From NCBI GenBank assembly GCA_029298735.1, contig JANSLP010000057.1, forward strand, positions 1 to 64,000: DNA of 64,000 nt, written 5' to 3'. Below the pieces are notes generated by a model. It was given only the letters and a program-made list of their open reading frames with translations. It had not been told where the DNA came from and did not search any database. Position 1 is the first letter of the stretch. The number at the start of each line of letters is the position of its first letter. Position numbers and translations under genes: made by a program. This DNA is from Ophiostoma sp. CBS 140.51. Taxonomy: Eukaryota; Ascomycota; Sordariomycetes; Ophiostomatales; Ophiostomataceae. Shown piece by piece: positions 32,108 through 43,598 of the stretch.

Positions 32108-33317
32108 GAGCCTTGGCCTAAGAATCGAAAGGGAGGGGGATTAGCGGCATTCGACGACAAAACACAGGGGCGCATCGATACGCCTGCCACACCGAGTCGA
32201 CCGACGCTGCGACGTACCTCCCTGAGCTCTTACTAAGCTTGGATGCGATCCCAAAACCTATCGGATCCTGCGATCAGTGCTCTTATCGGTTCTAGAACGG
32301 CCATTTTGAATAAGAGCTGCCCTCTGACTACGATCGGAACAGCCTTTTTGTGTACTTTATGGCCCTGAACGCAGAGGAAACCGGAGATTGAGAGCAGTAT
32401 GGTGTCTCATGAGAGTATACCAGGATGTGAGATTTGAATAGAGCATGAGAAGAGACGGAACTCGAGTTCAAACGAAGTGTGGAAGGAACGAGTAGTGGGA
32501 GTTTGGATTTACGGGTTACTGCCTGCCCAAGTGTTGGGCGAGGCATTTTGTTTTATCTACAGTTCCTTGTTGGGATCTGGTGTTTGTGCACGTGTTCTAC
32601 ATTTACACTCGCATTTGTTTTGTGTTTTTAATATCTTGTTGAGGATTTACTAGGCTGTATTATTTTGTACGCTTTTCCTTTGCATCTATCCTTGTAGTAT
32701 TGATGTTATAGACTTGCTATCTCACTGTTGAGTATTCTTGCACAAGAACAAGTTCCGATTTCATTATGTGTACACTGGTGGTATTGTAAGGATATGTAGT
32801 CACCGTATGCGAAGCTTATGATGCCATTTGTGTTTATTTTATAGAATCGCTAGCTAGTAGAGCGAGATCTGTCTGTGTGTGGTGTGAGTGTGTGAACTTG
32901 TTTTGTGGGCTTTTCCTATCGCGTTTCTTCTCAAAGTCATGTGAAGCGTGAAACATAGGAAAGAAATGTGTCTGAAAGCCGTCGTCGAGCCGAATCCTTT
33001 TTCATAAGACACATCAATGTGTGATGTCCTGTCGTTCCGTTTGCACCCCGATTTTGTCGTACCAAAGCCAAAAAATATAAAAATAATAATATACTCCGTC
33101 CCGCTTTTTGTCCATTGTCTGTTGATAGATGCATATCAACCCAATTCCCAAGATATACCACGCCAAGAAGGTAGAAAGAATAAAGATAAAGAAAAAAGAG
33201 AAAAGAGAGGGAAAAACAAAATCCAGTCCTCGTGCTCCTGTGTGTAAAGAATGCAGGAAATTGAAAGTGGTATCAACGTGAGAATCAACGTGAAAAACGA
33301 GTAGTTAAGAACCAAAT
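32108..33317. other. Convergent 3' spacer
   Basis: 1.2 kb between the facing 3' ends of TVP15 and the GATA factor. It is T-rich from 32540 on with G/T-rich runs near 32880. No coding or RNA feature is recognised. Confidence 0.5.
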
Positions 33318-35598
33318 CTAATCGAGCTCAGCCAGCTCCCGCTCCTTGTCGGCTAGCATCTGCCGCATACGCTCGGCCTCGCGCTGGAGGGCCGCCCGCT
33401 TCTCGAGACGCTGGTCCTGGCTGTTGTTGCGGCGCATCTCGATACCACCGGATGACGGGTGCGAGGGTTGAGAAGTCATGCCGCCGCCGATGCCCGGGTA
33501 GGGACCGGCCATGCTGCCAAGCGAGTTGTCGTCGTTATCGTAGGCCGGAGCATTGAGGATCGACTTGATGGAGGACATGCGCTTTGAAGAAGCTTCGTTG
33601 TTGTTGCCGTTGTTGTTGTTGCCCGAAACGCTGCCACCGCTGATGCTGCCGTAGGCCGCCTTGCCGTCATTGTGCGAAGACTGTCCACCGAAATCGTTCT
33701 CGCTGGACGAGAAGGACCGCTTGCGAGAGGGCGAGAGAAACGAGGCGGGCGACAAAGAGGGCTGGCGTTCAATAGGACCCATACTTGCGAGGCTAGTCAG
33801 GGGTGGCAGGCGGTTGTCGTCGTTCAGAGACCCAGAGATGTCCATACGCTGACTGGTCGAGTGGTGATGTGCGTGCTGGGGCTGCTGCTGCTGCTGCTGC
33901 TGATGCGACGATGAAGACGAGTGGTACTGATTGAGATCGCTGCCGCCAGGAAGTCTCGGTGACGGTTGTTGTTGCTGCTGCTGGTTCTGGCGCAGAACGG
34001 GTTCCGGTACAAGCGACAGAGCAGGATCGGCGCGTCTCCGAAGGCCGAGGTTGACAGATCCGTCCGAGTTGACTGTACCGCGCTCCATGTCGACATCCTC
34101 GCCAGGGTGCGAATCCGAGCGAGAAGCAAGCGAAGCCGGCGCACCCGGAGGAGGAGAAACACCCTGCTCGCCCGAAGACGAATATTCGTCACCTTGGCCT
34201 TCCTGGGCTGTCGGAATGACACGCTTCCGCCGCTTGATGACCGACTTTTTCATAAACGTAGGGCGGTGCACGCCGTGGAGTTTATAGTACAGGCCTAGGT
34301 CGCAAAGTTAGTACACGCATATAGTGGGCTAAGAAATTCAAACATTCAAAGAAAACTGTGACTTGTAACATACCACAAGCATTACAGATTGTGCGACCGT
34401 TCTCATCCCTTCTCCAGAGTGGTGTGATGGTCGTGCTGCAGTTCTGGCAAGCGATGATCACGGTGGACACTTGGCTCTGAAGATTCGTCATGTCGATAGG
34501 CGCCGCAGGATCAACCGAACCAGCCCGGCCCGTTGCGTCGCCTGATGCTGCCGCTTTCGCCGAGCCACAGCCTGTGTGTTCCGGAGGCACAGAGCCCGAG
34601 CCGTCACCCTGCACAACACTGATGTTGGCGCTCTTCGACATGCGGTTGTTATAGGCGGGGCAACCACTGCAGCCCTCGGCACCGCCCGTGCCATTGCAGT
34701 GGCCACCGCCGGGGCACGTTCCTGAACTCGACTGGTCGGCTGCAACGTAGGTGGCACCGGGTGTGGCCGAATGGAGTTGAGAGACGCTTTGTGGCGAAGT
34801 CGAAATGGCATCGGCATTCTTCCGCGAGCGAGCACCGCCAGCGCCGGCAGCCGCGCTCGTGGTCGGTGGCCGCTTCAGGTAACTTGGCCGAGCAGTATTC
34901 CGAGCTTTTTGATATAGGCCGCAGGCGTTGCAAATGATGGCGCCCTGGGGCGAGCGGCGCCAGAGCGGCGTCCGGGTGATACCACAATTGCTAGAAAAGT
35001 ACATTAGCCAACAAGATCCATGGTCGTCTATATTGTTCTGGATAAAGAGGGCCTACCTGCAAACTTGGCCGCTCAGGCCCTGCACGACGCTGGATCCGGC
35101 ATCCGACTGTGCATCCGTATCCGGCTGCGAGCCAGCCATCGCACTCTGCTGTGCGGTGGCAGTCTCGGCGGCTACAGAGGCCGGGCTGAGCGGTTGTGAC
35201 AGTGCCATGGGCGATCTTGAGTTGCGCTGGCGGTTGTTGGGTGACCGGGCCACGGACGAGCGGTTGCTGGTAGTGGCGCCGCCCTCTTCTGGCGGGGGCG
35301 AGCGTATCCGAGTGCGAGACGAGTTGCCGTCGGGATCGGTTTTGGAAGAGGAGGAGTTGGTCATGGGCCGGGAGGGGAGGGCGGAGCGCATGTTTGCTGG
35401 TTTAGTGGTGGTGGCGGTCTCGGATGAGTATCCCTTGAGACCGTGGCGGAACGCTTCCAACCCGTGAAGCTCGCTGTGATGCTCGCGGCTGTCGTGGTGA
35501 TGCTGATTTTGATACTCTTGGGAGTGATAACGCTGAAAGTCGTTGGATTTGTGAAACGGTGCCACTGAGTGTGTCTTTAAGACTTCACCCAGGGCCAT
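33318..35598 (-). CDS. sreA: Two-finger GATA repressor of siderophore genes (SRE/SreA type)
   Basis: Iron-sensing transcriptional repressor of siderophore and iron-uptake genes. Exons 35598-35057, 34990-34374 and 34294-33318 give 711 residues. Finger 1 is CSNCGITRTPLWRRSPQGAI followed by ICNACGLYQKAR (CX2CX17CX2C from C180). Finger 2 is CQNCSTTITPLWRRDENGRT followed by ICNACG-LYYKLHGVHRP. Between them lies the diagnostic iron-responsive cysteine region CPGGGHCNGTGGAEGCSGCP (CX5CX8CX2C). Intron 1 falls inside the first CX2C of finger 1 and intron 2 after the last Cys of finger 2. The tail is Gln/Ser/His-rich, with a C-terminal coiled coil (LEKRAALQREAERMRQMLAD). The domain set matches Neurospora SRE and Aspergillus SreA. 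Confidence 0.95.
33860..33992 (-). repeat. CAG/CAA-rich polyglutamine tracts
   Basis: Trinucleotide runs within sreA exon 3 encode Q5 and Q7 tracts near a His-rich stretch. The (CTG)n run on the plus strand near 33885-33903 is the longest pure block. Confidence 0.75.
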
Positions 35599-38500
35599 CG
35601 CCGATAACCTAAGGAGAGACGAGTCTGATTAAGATGGGGATGCAGTCGGCGGTTGTTTCGTTCGAGGTATCGTCTGGTAGATAAGATCGTTCGAAGAGTC
35701 GAGATAAGCAACACCAAAGACAGAGTCGTCGTGGTATCGTCGTTGTATCGTCGTCGATGTCGTCGATTATAGGTTGCGAGTGAGAGGAAGCGAAGCGAGG
35801 GAAGGAGAAGATGGCTAGAGATGGCACAAAGATGGCTCAAAGAAGGCTCCGTACGGGGCGAATGATAGCGAAAGCCGGACCAGTAAGGCAAATGTGGCGG
35901 TGTATGGAATGTACAGGCGAAGAGTGCCCCCAGAGGTCACGATACTGCGCGGGATGTTTTGACCGAAGTCGAAGAGGCGGCTGCGTCGAGATCAAGCGTG
36001 GGCGATGTAAACGATCTCAAGATCGGAAGACGGAAGGCCAAGAACACGGAAAATGGAAAGTCGAACAACGAAATCTGAAGAAGGTGTGGCACAAGGATGG
36101 TTGGAAAAAGGAAAAGGGAAAAGGGAAAAGGCAAAAATAGGAAAATGTCACCAGACGGCCGTTCGCTGCGTGTTTGTCGAGGAGGGTGGCTTGGTGGGTG
36201 GTAGTCGAGAGCGGGCGTTGGAAATAATGGGGATCGGAGGAGATGGTGGTGTTGGTGTTCGAGAAGGGACGTTGAGACTGAGGAGCGACAGACTGGAGTG
36301 ATCCAAAGGAGTTGTGGTGTCGTCCTCTCTTTCTCTCTAGTGGTGGTGGTATCTGTGGACAGGGAAGGAAGTATCCACTCACGTCTCCTCTATTTACCAG
36401 TCCGGAATTCGGTAGGGCCTGCGCGCTCTGATGGGAAAAGGCCAGGGAACAGGGAGTGAGGAGGAAAGAGGAAGGAAAGAGGGGGGAAAGGCCAAGAGAA
36501 GAAAGGAAGTGACGACCGAGGAGGGGGAAGTGAGCACTGGAGGCGGCCGCAAAATGACGAGTGTCAGCCAGTTGTAATCATAACCATACCAATCCAGTGC
36601 TGTTTTTTATCTGATGAGAAAGGACCGACTAACGACGACAGCCAACGCGCCTTCCCCGAACGCTTGGGGCAACTGCTTCTTTTGGAATCTTGGGCATAAA
36701 ATGATGGTTTATTTTGTGGACTAATGGGTAAGCCATAAATTTTTTGATTTTCTCACAGTGAGAGATCCGACTTACCCAACGGTTGGAAATGTCGCTGCCT
36801 TGGCGTGGCCAAGCTTCCCTTTTCTTCTTTCGCCAGTGAGTGTTGGCTGTTGTCAAATGTGATGAGGATGCAGTGAGACACCTAGGCGCGAGTCTTTTTT
36901 TCTTGCGCTCCTTCCTTGGCTTTCCTGTCGCGGGAGGGAACACGTAACTCCCGGCACCTCTCTTTTTTGCAACGCTTTTTTTCATTCTTCTACTTTACCA
37001 ACAAGCGAACCGGCTGCTCGGCGCTGGTGTGTGAATCAACTGTAATTGTGTACATGCCCACCGGCATAAGTGATAAGTACTTTTTTACTCCATCGTGTTC
37101 CGTATTTGCGCCTCTCCTCTAGCAAATCTGCCACTCTTCATGACATTCGGGACTTTCCAGGAGCCGGTGTTCTGTCGCTCTTTCCCCCGTTTTCAAGGTC
37201 CCTCTTTTTCGTGCTTCAACGTGCGCTGGCTCCGTTGTCGGGTCGCTTTGTCGGCCAATCACATTCGCCACAAATGTAATCTTCACTTATTAGGCCACCA
37301 CGGCTGCCCCGTTTGCCATCGCTCCTTCCCTTTGTTGGGCGGTTTTGTCGTTTTTCGCCCGGTTGGTTCACGGCCAGCGTGCCTTCGTAGCGCCATTCCG
37401 CCCCCTGTTCGCAGGCAGGTGCGCGCTTTATTTTATCACGAGGCGGTATGTAATACTTGTATCGTGCAAGTAATTACCGTCATCTTTTACCATCAAAACT
37501 GCTTACAAAAATTGCTTGTCAAAATAATCGAGTTCACCACAACACGACTCCTTCATCGCCTTGCTGACGGGGCAAATGCAGCATGCTTCCGGACCGCCAT
37601 TTTTGGCTATTACGACGTTTCTTCGTTCTGAGAAGTAATAATTGTCGACGGAGATACTCCATGCACGGCCATATCCACAGGAGGGGTTATGGCCGTTATG
37701 GCGAGCAAAGGAAACCTTTACATCGGAATACGCAAGCTATCGTCTATCATGATGACTACATCGCCTCCATTCACTAACTAGAAACTTGTAGCCAGGCGAG
37801 CTGCTCCGGAGCAACACGCTAAGTAGCCAAGCCTCACGAACAGGTGCAAACTGTACATAAGTGCCAACATAAAGATACATAAGATCACTCCAGGCACGCA
37901 TTCGCCAAGATTGAGCCGCGTGCTGAAAAGGGCAAAGATCGTGCATGGCCTAAAAGGGGAAATTCACCATGCCGGCCGGTCGCGCAGTTGAAGACAAACG
38001 AAAGGGGAAGACGCGATGCAGCAGTGTTCGTCGCGGGGGAAGGAGCAGATAGTACGGGGCATGTCCGGAGGAGGTGCATGCCGCCAGCGAGCCAGCGGTG
38101 TGTCTGTGTGTCTGTTCTGGTGTCCCCTCCTCGCAGTGGCCGAAATACGACTCATAAAACGGAGCTCTGAGACTATCCGATCCAGTGAGATGGCGCATCT
38201 TATCTTATGACATCAATAATTGGCAGAGGGCACGGCCAGGCCAAGCTCATTTGGGGGTCGTATTTACGAGGCGGTCATATGTTCCGGAATATTGGGCCCT
38301 GGCTATTGTGAGAAGGGAAGGTGCGAGAGACGGTGCTCTTCATCATCGTCAAGTGCTCTTGCCATGCCCGAGTTTTTCGTTTTCTGTTTCCCCACCAGGC
38401 AACTACGACCCAGTGACTTCGTCCGAGATCATACAGAGTACCTCCCCTCGACTTGATGATTTCGAAATGCCTCCGTCATTTTGTCACTTTCCCAAGCCTG

Positions 38501-40324
38501 GGGAATCAGGACACCCACCTGCCAAAAGAAACAAAATCAAAAGTGGGACCTTTTGTGCAGTCAGACACGGTCCAAAAAAGCCAAGCATTTCGGCGGGGGT
38601 CCACTGTGCGGCGGCTCGGTGGAGACCATCGACGAGCGAGAAAGAAAAAAAAGAAAAATCAATTTCTGACGGAGTGTTGCCAGCGAGAAACGGTCTACTG
38701 AATACACTGAGTATTTACACATTTGATTTCGCCCTGAAAAGGCGAACCTCATACTCGCATGACGCCTCCCTTTCACGGTATACTGACAAAAATCTTTGCA
38801 CACTAGAAAACACAGAAAATACAAAGAATTGTACTCTGGCCCCGTCGTTCCCCACGACACAAGCCGTGATTCGAAGTTATGAGAGGGACATAAGTGCAGA
38901 AAAGAAGTAGACGAGAGGTCTAGTCGCTTCGCATCGCTAAGTGCCAGAAAAAAGCGGCTATTCTTCCTGTTTTTTATGGGGGCGACCCGTTCGGTTTTTT
39001 TCTTCGTCCCTTTTTCTCACACGTTTTTCATGTACTTTCGGGTTCGCAGCCTTTCTGATGAGTTAAATCCTTTTATCTTTTTAGGGGCAAACGGCATCGA
39101 CCATTCAGGACGCGCGCATTGTCAATTGTCGTGCTCGGCAATGGTGTCATGTAAGTTGCGACGAGCTTCATTGGACAGGAGACGGTGGAACTTTTGATTC
39201 CCAAAGCGAAAAACTATAATCGCAAAACTAACAAAACCAAACTACACACAGTAAACAATGATATTGATGATCGGAGACGGCGTTCCGCACAGGACGACCG
39301 AGACCGACGATACCCATAAGAGCAAAAATTGAGGTTATGGCGATGGGCACAAAAAAGAAAGCTGCACGAAACCATGGACAATGCGTTCTGACAAAGCCCC
39401 TTGAGACGAACAAATACCAAGCCGATGGCGTCACACAAGCCCTCGACGACGAAATACTGCATAGAAGAGCAAAAAGAAGGAAATTCACGAAACACAAATA
39501 TTGCGACTTGGCGTGGGGTGATTTCTTGAGATTTTCTTGGAGCACAAATTGGCCACCGATCAATGCTCAGAAGAGGATCCTGACTGAAAGCCAGGCAGAC
39601 TTTTTTCAGTAGTCTTTGTTCGGTGTACCAGCCCGTGCCCAGGTAAAAAGGCAGAATGGATGAGGATCCGCGTATCATTGCCCATTTCCTGGCAAGGTCA
39701 GGCGGAGGTTGCTTTTGCGCGGTAATTCGCCTTCTATTTGTAGTGTGTTAAACCGCCCCAGTGAATATCTCGGCCAACGCCGTTTGCCGTGGAGTCCATA
39801 GACCGTCGAGACCGCCTCGTATTATAGAAACGGATGACGGGGTGAACTGAGAATATGGTCGAATTGTGCAAAATAATGAACCTAGATGACCTTTGTTGAG
39901 AATATCGTCCTTTCTCGAGAAAAAGACACTTGCCCAGCCTTGTGAGTGACGTTAGCCAAGACTCGAGGCGCACACGTGACGCCTGAAAGATGGGAGAAGG
40001 CTGTCGAGGAGGTGCATCTTCCCGAGTGAATCACGGCGTGCATGGTATCTTGAATATGGAAAAAAAGGTAAAGAAAGTTGTTTATGCCATTGAAATGTAT
40101 ATATGCATTGTATGAAGACCGTGTATGCCCTATAGCTGTCTCTGTCGTTGCTCGTTGACTGAGAGAATCACACCATTTGTCGCATCGTGAACTATTGGCA
40201 TCGAAATGACCCCAGCCGTAATTTCCCCCGAGAGAACCGAAAACAATGGCAAAATGAGATAACGTCACTACATATTAATCTGTACGTTCTCGTGTAATCC
40301 TATTGTGAATATAGGCGACACCCG
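35599..40324. other. 4.7-kb gene-poor region
   Basis: Largest gap in the window, lying between the sreA start and the 3' end of the unrecognised gene at 40325. The 35600-36450 part is probably the sreA leader and promoter. From 36500 to 40300 several ORFs of 60-240 codons exist on both strands, but none shows a domain, a biased composition like the neighbouring genes or a splice-extended reading. No tRNA, repeat array or transposon end is recognised. Confidence 0.55.
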
Positions 40325-41499
40325 TCACTTGCATGCCTCTCTCAAGGGCGGCAGTGCTGGGCGAGGGGCCACAGCCTTGTCCTCCGGTATCACGATGACC
40401 CGCCCGCTATCATCACAGCTACTGGGAATCACAATGACGTCCTCTATCTTGTCAGTAACGCGCTTTTTCTTGATAGGTGGTGCCGGCTTGTCGTCAAACT
40501 CCCAGATATGCCTTGGAGGTGTCTCCAGTACGGGACGCAGCGGAATCATCTTCGTTTTAATGTCCTTGATCTTGGACTTAGCACGGGCGGCAGCAAAGGC
40601 AATCGAGGTTGTTGCGGCCATGTCAATGGCTCTCTCTTCTTGGCTGAGATTGACAATGTCGAGCGACCCCAGGATGGGCGACGCCGCTTCGGCCTTTCGC
40701 TTCTTCCGACTCGATGAGCCGGCACTGTTGCTGCTGTTGTCAGTCCTGGCCCGCTTTCTCGTCTTGCGTGTCTTGGTCTCGTCGCCAGAGAAGCCGTCAC
40801 CGAGAAACTGGACAGGCAATTGTTGGAAGAGTGGCTGTTGATGGCCCAAGTTTGAAGGGTCCCGTGGTGTGTAGAACCGGCCAGGCGAGTAGTCGACGTA
40901 TGCGTCGGACCAGACGTGTTTCTGGGGCTCTCGAACCTTTTTGAGTCGTTTGTAGCCTGGTGGCGGTGCCTTGTCATAGACGTCTTGTTGTGAAGGCTGG
41001 TCATCCAGGGGAACGCAAAGTTTCGTGGAAGACTCGGCCGGTGGTGACAGAAGAGGTGAGAACCTCCCGGAGCGTGTGGACCGTGAAGATGTGCGAGTGA
41101 GCCTTCTTGTCTGAGGGCGGGACATGTCTGTGTCAAGGTCGGTTTCTGCGACTGAATCGGTAATAGTTCTGTCTCCTGAGTTGAGTCGCTTGAGGTCAGT
41201 GATCTTGCCGCGCAGTATGCATGTTTAGACGACCAAAGCTCCTCACCGTTCATTGAAGACGCATCGCCGGGATCTTGAAACCGCCTCTTTCTCAAGCCGA
41301 AGCTCGTGCCCTGGCCATGTTGAAGGTACAGCTTGTCGTCTTGCTCGCGACTGAATTCGGAGTCCATGTACATCAGACGGTGCATCATGGTCTGTTGTGT
41401 TTTGGGAAACCCGGCAGTCTTGAGAGACGGCAGTAATGTATCTGGCGCCAACATGTCAACAAACAAGCTAGTCTCCGCGGCCGTTGTGGTGATAGACAT
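40325..41499 (-). CDS. Unrecognised basic protein with tandem SIM-like motifs
   Basis: Exons 41499-41247 and 41175-40325 give 367 residues, start MSITTTAAETSLFVDMLAPD. I do not recognise the family. The intron (GTGAGG donor, CTCAACTCAG acceptor) joins SSMNG to DRTITDSVAETDLD and keeps the frame. The N-terminus holds LPSLKTAGFPKTQQTMMHRL, and basic nuclear-type clusters follow (LRKRRF, KTRKTRKRAR, SRKKRKAE). Near the C-terminus are two copies of a VIVIP core with acidic or Ser neighbours (EDVIVIPSSCDDSGRVIVIP then ED), a pattern typical of SUMO-interacting motifs. A nuclear role is inferred from composition only. The in-frame codon upstream of MSITT is GTG, so 41499 is taken as the start. Confidence 0.78.
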
Positions 41500-42029
41500 C
41501 GTTGCGACAGCAGGCACTGTGGTCGATGATGAAGATGAAGATAAAGATGAAGATGCTGAGGCATGAAAAGGGCTAAAATTGGGAAAAGGGGCCGAAATGG
41601 AAGATAGGGGCTGTTTGCGACATCATAGGAGGCCGTATATCACAACAGGAAAGAGCGACCTGCAAAGTGTAGAGATGCTTATTTGATATCGTGGTTGGCA
41701 TCACGAAAGAAGAAGGCGCGGGCCGCACACTGTCAAATGGGGAAGGAGTGGACATTTGAACTCTTCTACCCCTATATGATGCACTCCTAACTTTGTTCCT
41801 AGAGCATTGCAAGAATTGGCAATGTCAATTTATTATTCTGTACACAAGCAAACAATGCAAATTCAAAAAGAGAAACGAAGGCCGTCAAGCCATCGCGAGC
41901 TATTTTCCAGATTCCGCTGACGCCAATATGGTCCCCAAATCCCACGAGATACGACTAAAACACGGGCACAAGAGACAAGGACAAAGAAAAAAAAAGGACA
42001 AAATATCCCGACAAGAAGCACACTCTGGC
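41500..42029. other. Tandem spacer
   Basis: Contains the leader of the 40325 gene (repeated GAAGAT words near 41530) and the probable 3' UTR of BUB3. No gene is seen. Confidence 0.5.
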
Positions 42030-43168
42030 CTACTTCGATCCCTTGGGCTTGGCCTCGGTCTCGGACAGCTCGCGCACGATAATCTGCGTCTTGCCCGCAC
42101 CGCTGTAGTCCTCCTGGCCCGTCTCAAAGCCGGGCGCCACGCCCATGGCCAGGTACCGTCCGTTGCCCGAAAAGGCCAGCGCCCACACACTGTTGGGGAT
42201 CTTTTGGTACTGCTTCATCCGACGCTTGGCCTCGGCGTCCCACAGCGCGACCGTACCGTCGCCGCCGCCCGACGCGAACGTGCCGTAGCGCGGGTGGAAG
42301 GCCAGCGCGTTGACGGGGAAGACAACATCGCCGCCACCTTCGTCCTCGGGTGCCGCTTGGCGGTGACACTTGAAGGCGTACTTGCGGGCCTGGGACTCAG
42401 CGCTGTCCTCGAACCACTCCACGGCGACACGGCCCTCGATGCTGCTGGTGGCGTACCCGGCATCGTTGGGCATGCAGGCGACGGCGCGCGTCAAGAACTT
42501 GAGGGACGACTCGCGCTGCTGCCAGGGCTTGATGGCGGCTGGGTCGGTGTTGCCGGCGGCGAACTGGGCGGCGATGGTGGGCAGGTCATAAATGTGGACA
42601 AGGCGGGCGGTCATGGCGACGACGACCTTGGTCGGGCTGGTGGAGAGGGCGTGGACTTTTCCGGGAAGCTGGATGGCAATCGGTTCCGAGCCGGGATTTG
42701 AGGCATTGTGGAAGTGAAGGGTGGCGTCCCAGGACCCGGAGATGACCAGACCGTGGTCGGCGCTGTAGGCGACGCAGGAGACACCCTGGCCGTGTCTGCT
42801 TAAAACAGAGAGTTGGCCGGTCGCGAGGTCGATGCGCTGGACGGTGTGGTCGAGGCCAGCCGAAAAGGCCTCGGAGTCGTCTTTGCCGAAGCAGACGTCG
42901 AGCACGGGGCCCGGGTGGGGGAAGGTCTGGACCAGCGTGCCCTCACCGCCGGCCTCGCCATCGTGGATGTCGTAAAGGTAGACATTCTTGTCCCAGCAGG
43001 AGGCGAGCAGGCGCGTGGATTCGGTTCCTGGCGCAAAGCTGAGCGCGGAGACGGCGTCGCCAGGCGATGGCACGACCTCGAATTGTACTGGGGAGAGAAA
43101 GGGTTAATGGCGCGTTTGAGGAGTTAGGGGTCGACAATGGGTGTGTTTATTGACTCACCTGGCGCCAT
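42030..43168 (-). CDS. BUB3: Mitotic checkpoint protein Bub3 (WD40)
   Basis: WD40 propeller of the spindle assembly checkpoint that binds Bub1 and BubR1/Mad3 at kinetochores. Exons 43168-43159 (10 nt) and 43087-42030 give 355 residues. The product reads MAP-VQFEVVPSPGDAVSALSF, then LLASCWDKNVYLYDIHDGEA, GLVISGSWDATLHFHNASNP, a middle EGRVAVEWFED element typical of Bub3, and FASGGGDGTVALWDAEAKRR. The ATG-GCG-CCA-G first exon is joined by a GTGAGT...CCCAG intron in correct phase. It shares a short divergent promoter with GPN2. Confidence 0.94.
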
Positions 43169-43598
43169 GTTGTGGATGTGTGGTGTGGAAGGCTTCTGAC
43201 GAGAAGAGAGGCCGAGACGAAGGAGCTGTAAACAAGGAGGTTGCGACGTAAATAGAGATGAAAATCGGCCGCCCGAAACGAGGTGAGAGGCATCAAGCCA
43301 AAGCGCGCCGTGCGCTAGTGCGATAAGATAAGACGTGGGGTGGCAGGTGCTGTTGGTGGTGGTTGGCGCCTTTCGTTAGGTGGGTGTGGGGCCTAAAAGA
43401 GCTCTTTCCAGCACATCCATCGTCCCTTACAAAGATGCACTAATTTTTTCCAGAGTCTTCCATCATCACCACTTTTATATCACTCCGAGGGCAGCATAGC
43501 ACGTTCAAAACAGACGAAGTACCGCATTCCATACTGTCCATTCTCGACCGAAGCTTAGAACACCACGCTCGACGACCAACCCTGTACCACATCTCTCC
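43169..43598. promoter_or_regulatory. Divergent promoter BUB3/GPN2
   Basis: 430 bases between divergent starts. A GATAAGATAAG double GATA core lies near 43323. The region is otherwise unremarkable. Confidence 0.55.

Noticed and set aside
38185..38910. 241-codon plus-strand ORF in the gene-poor gap
   Set aside because: No domain, no consistent composition, no spliced extension; compatible with chance in this long gap.
41793..42701. 302-codon plus-strand ORF
   Set aside because: Antisense shadow of BUB3; Gly/Arg/Val-rich and not conserved in style.
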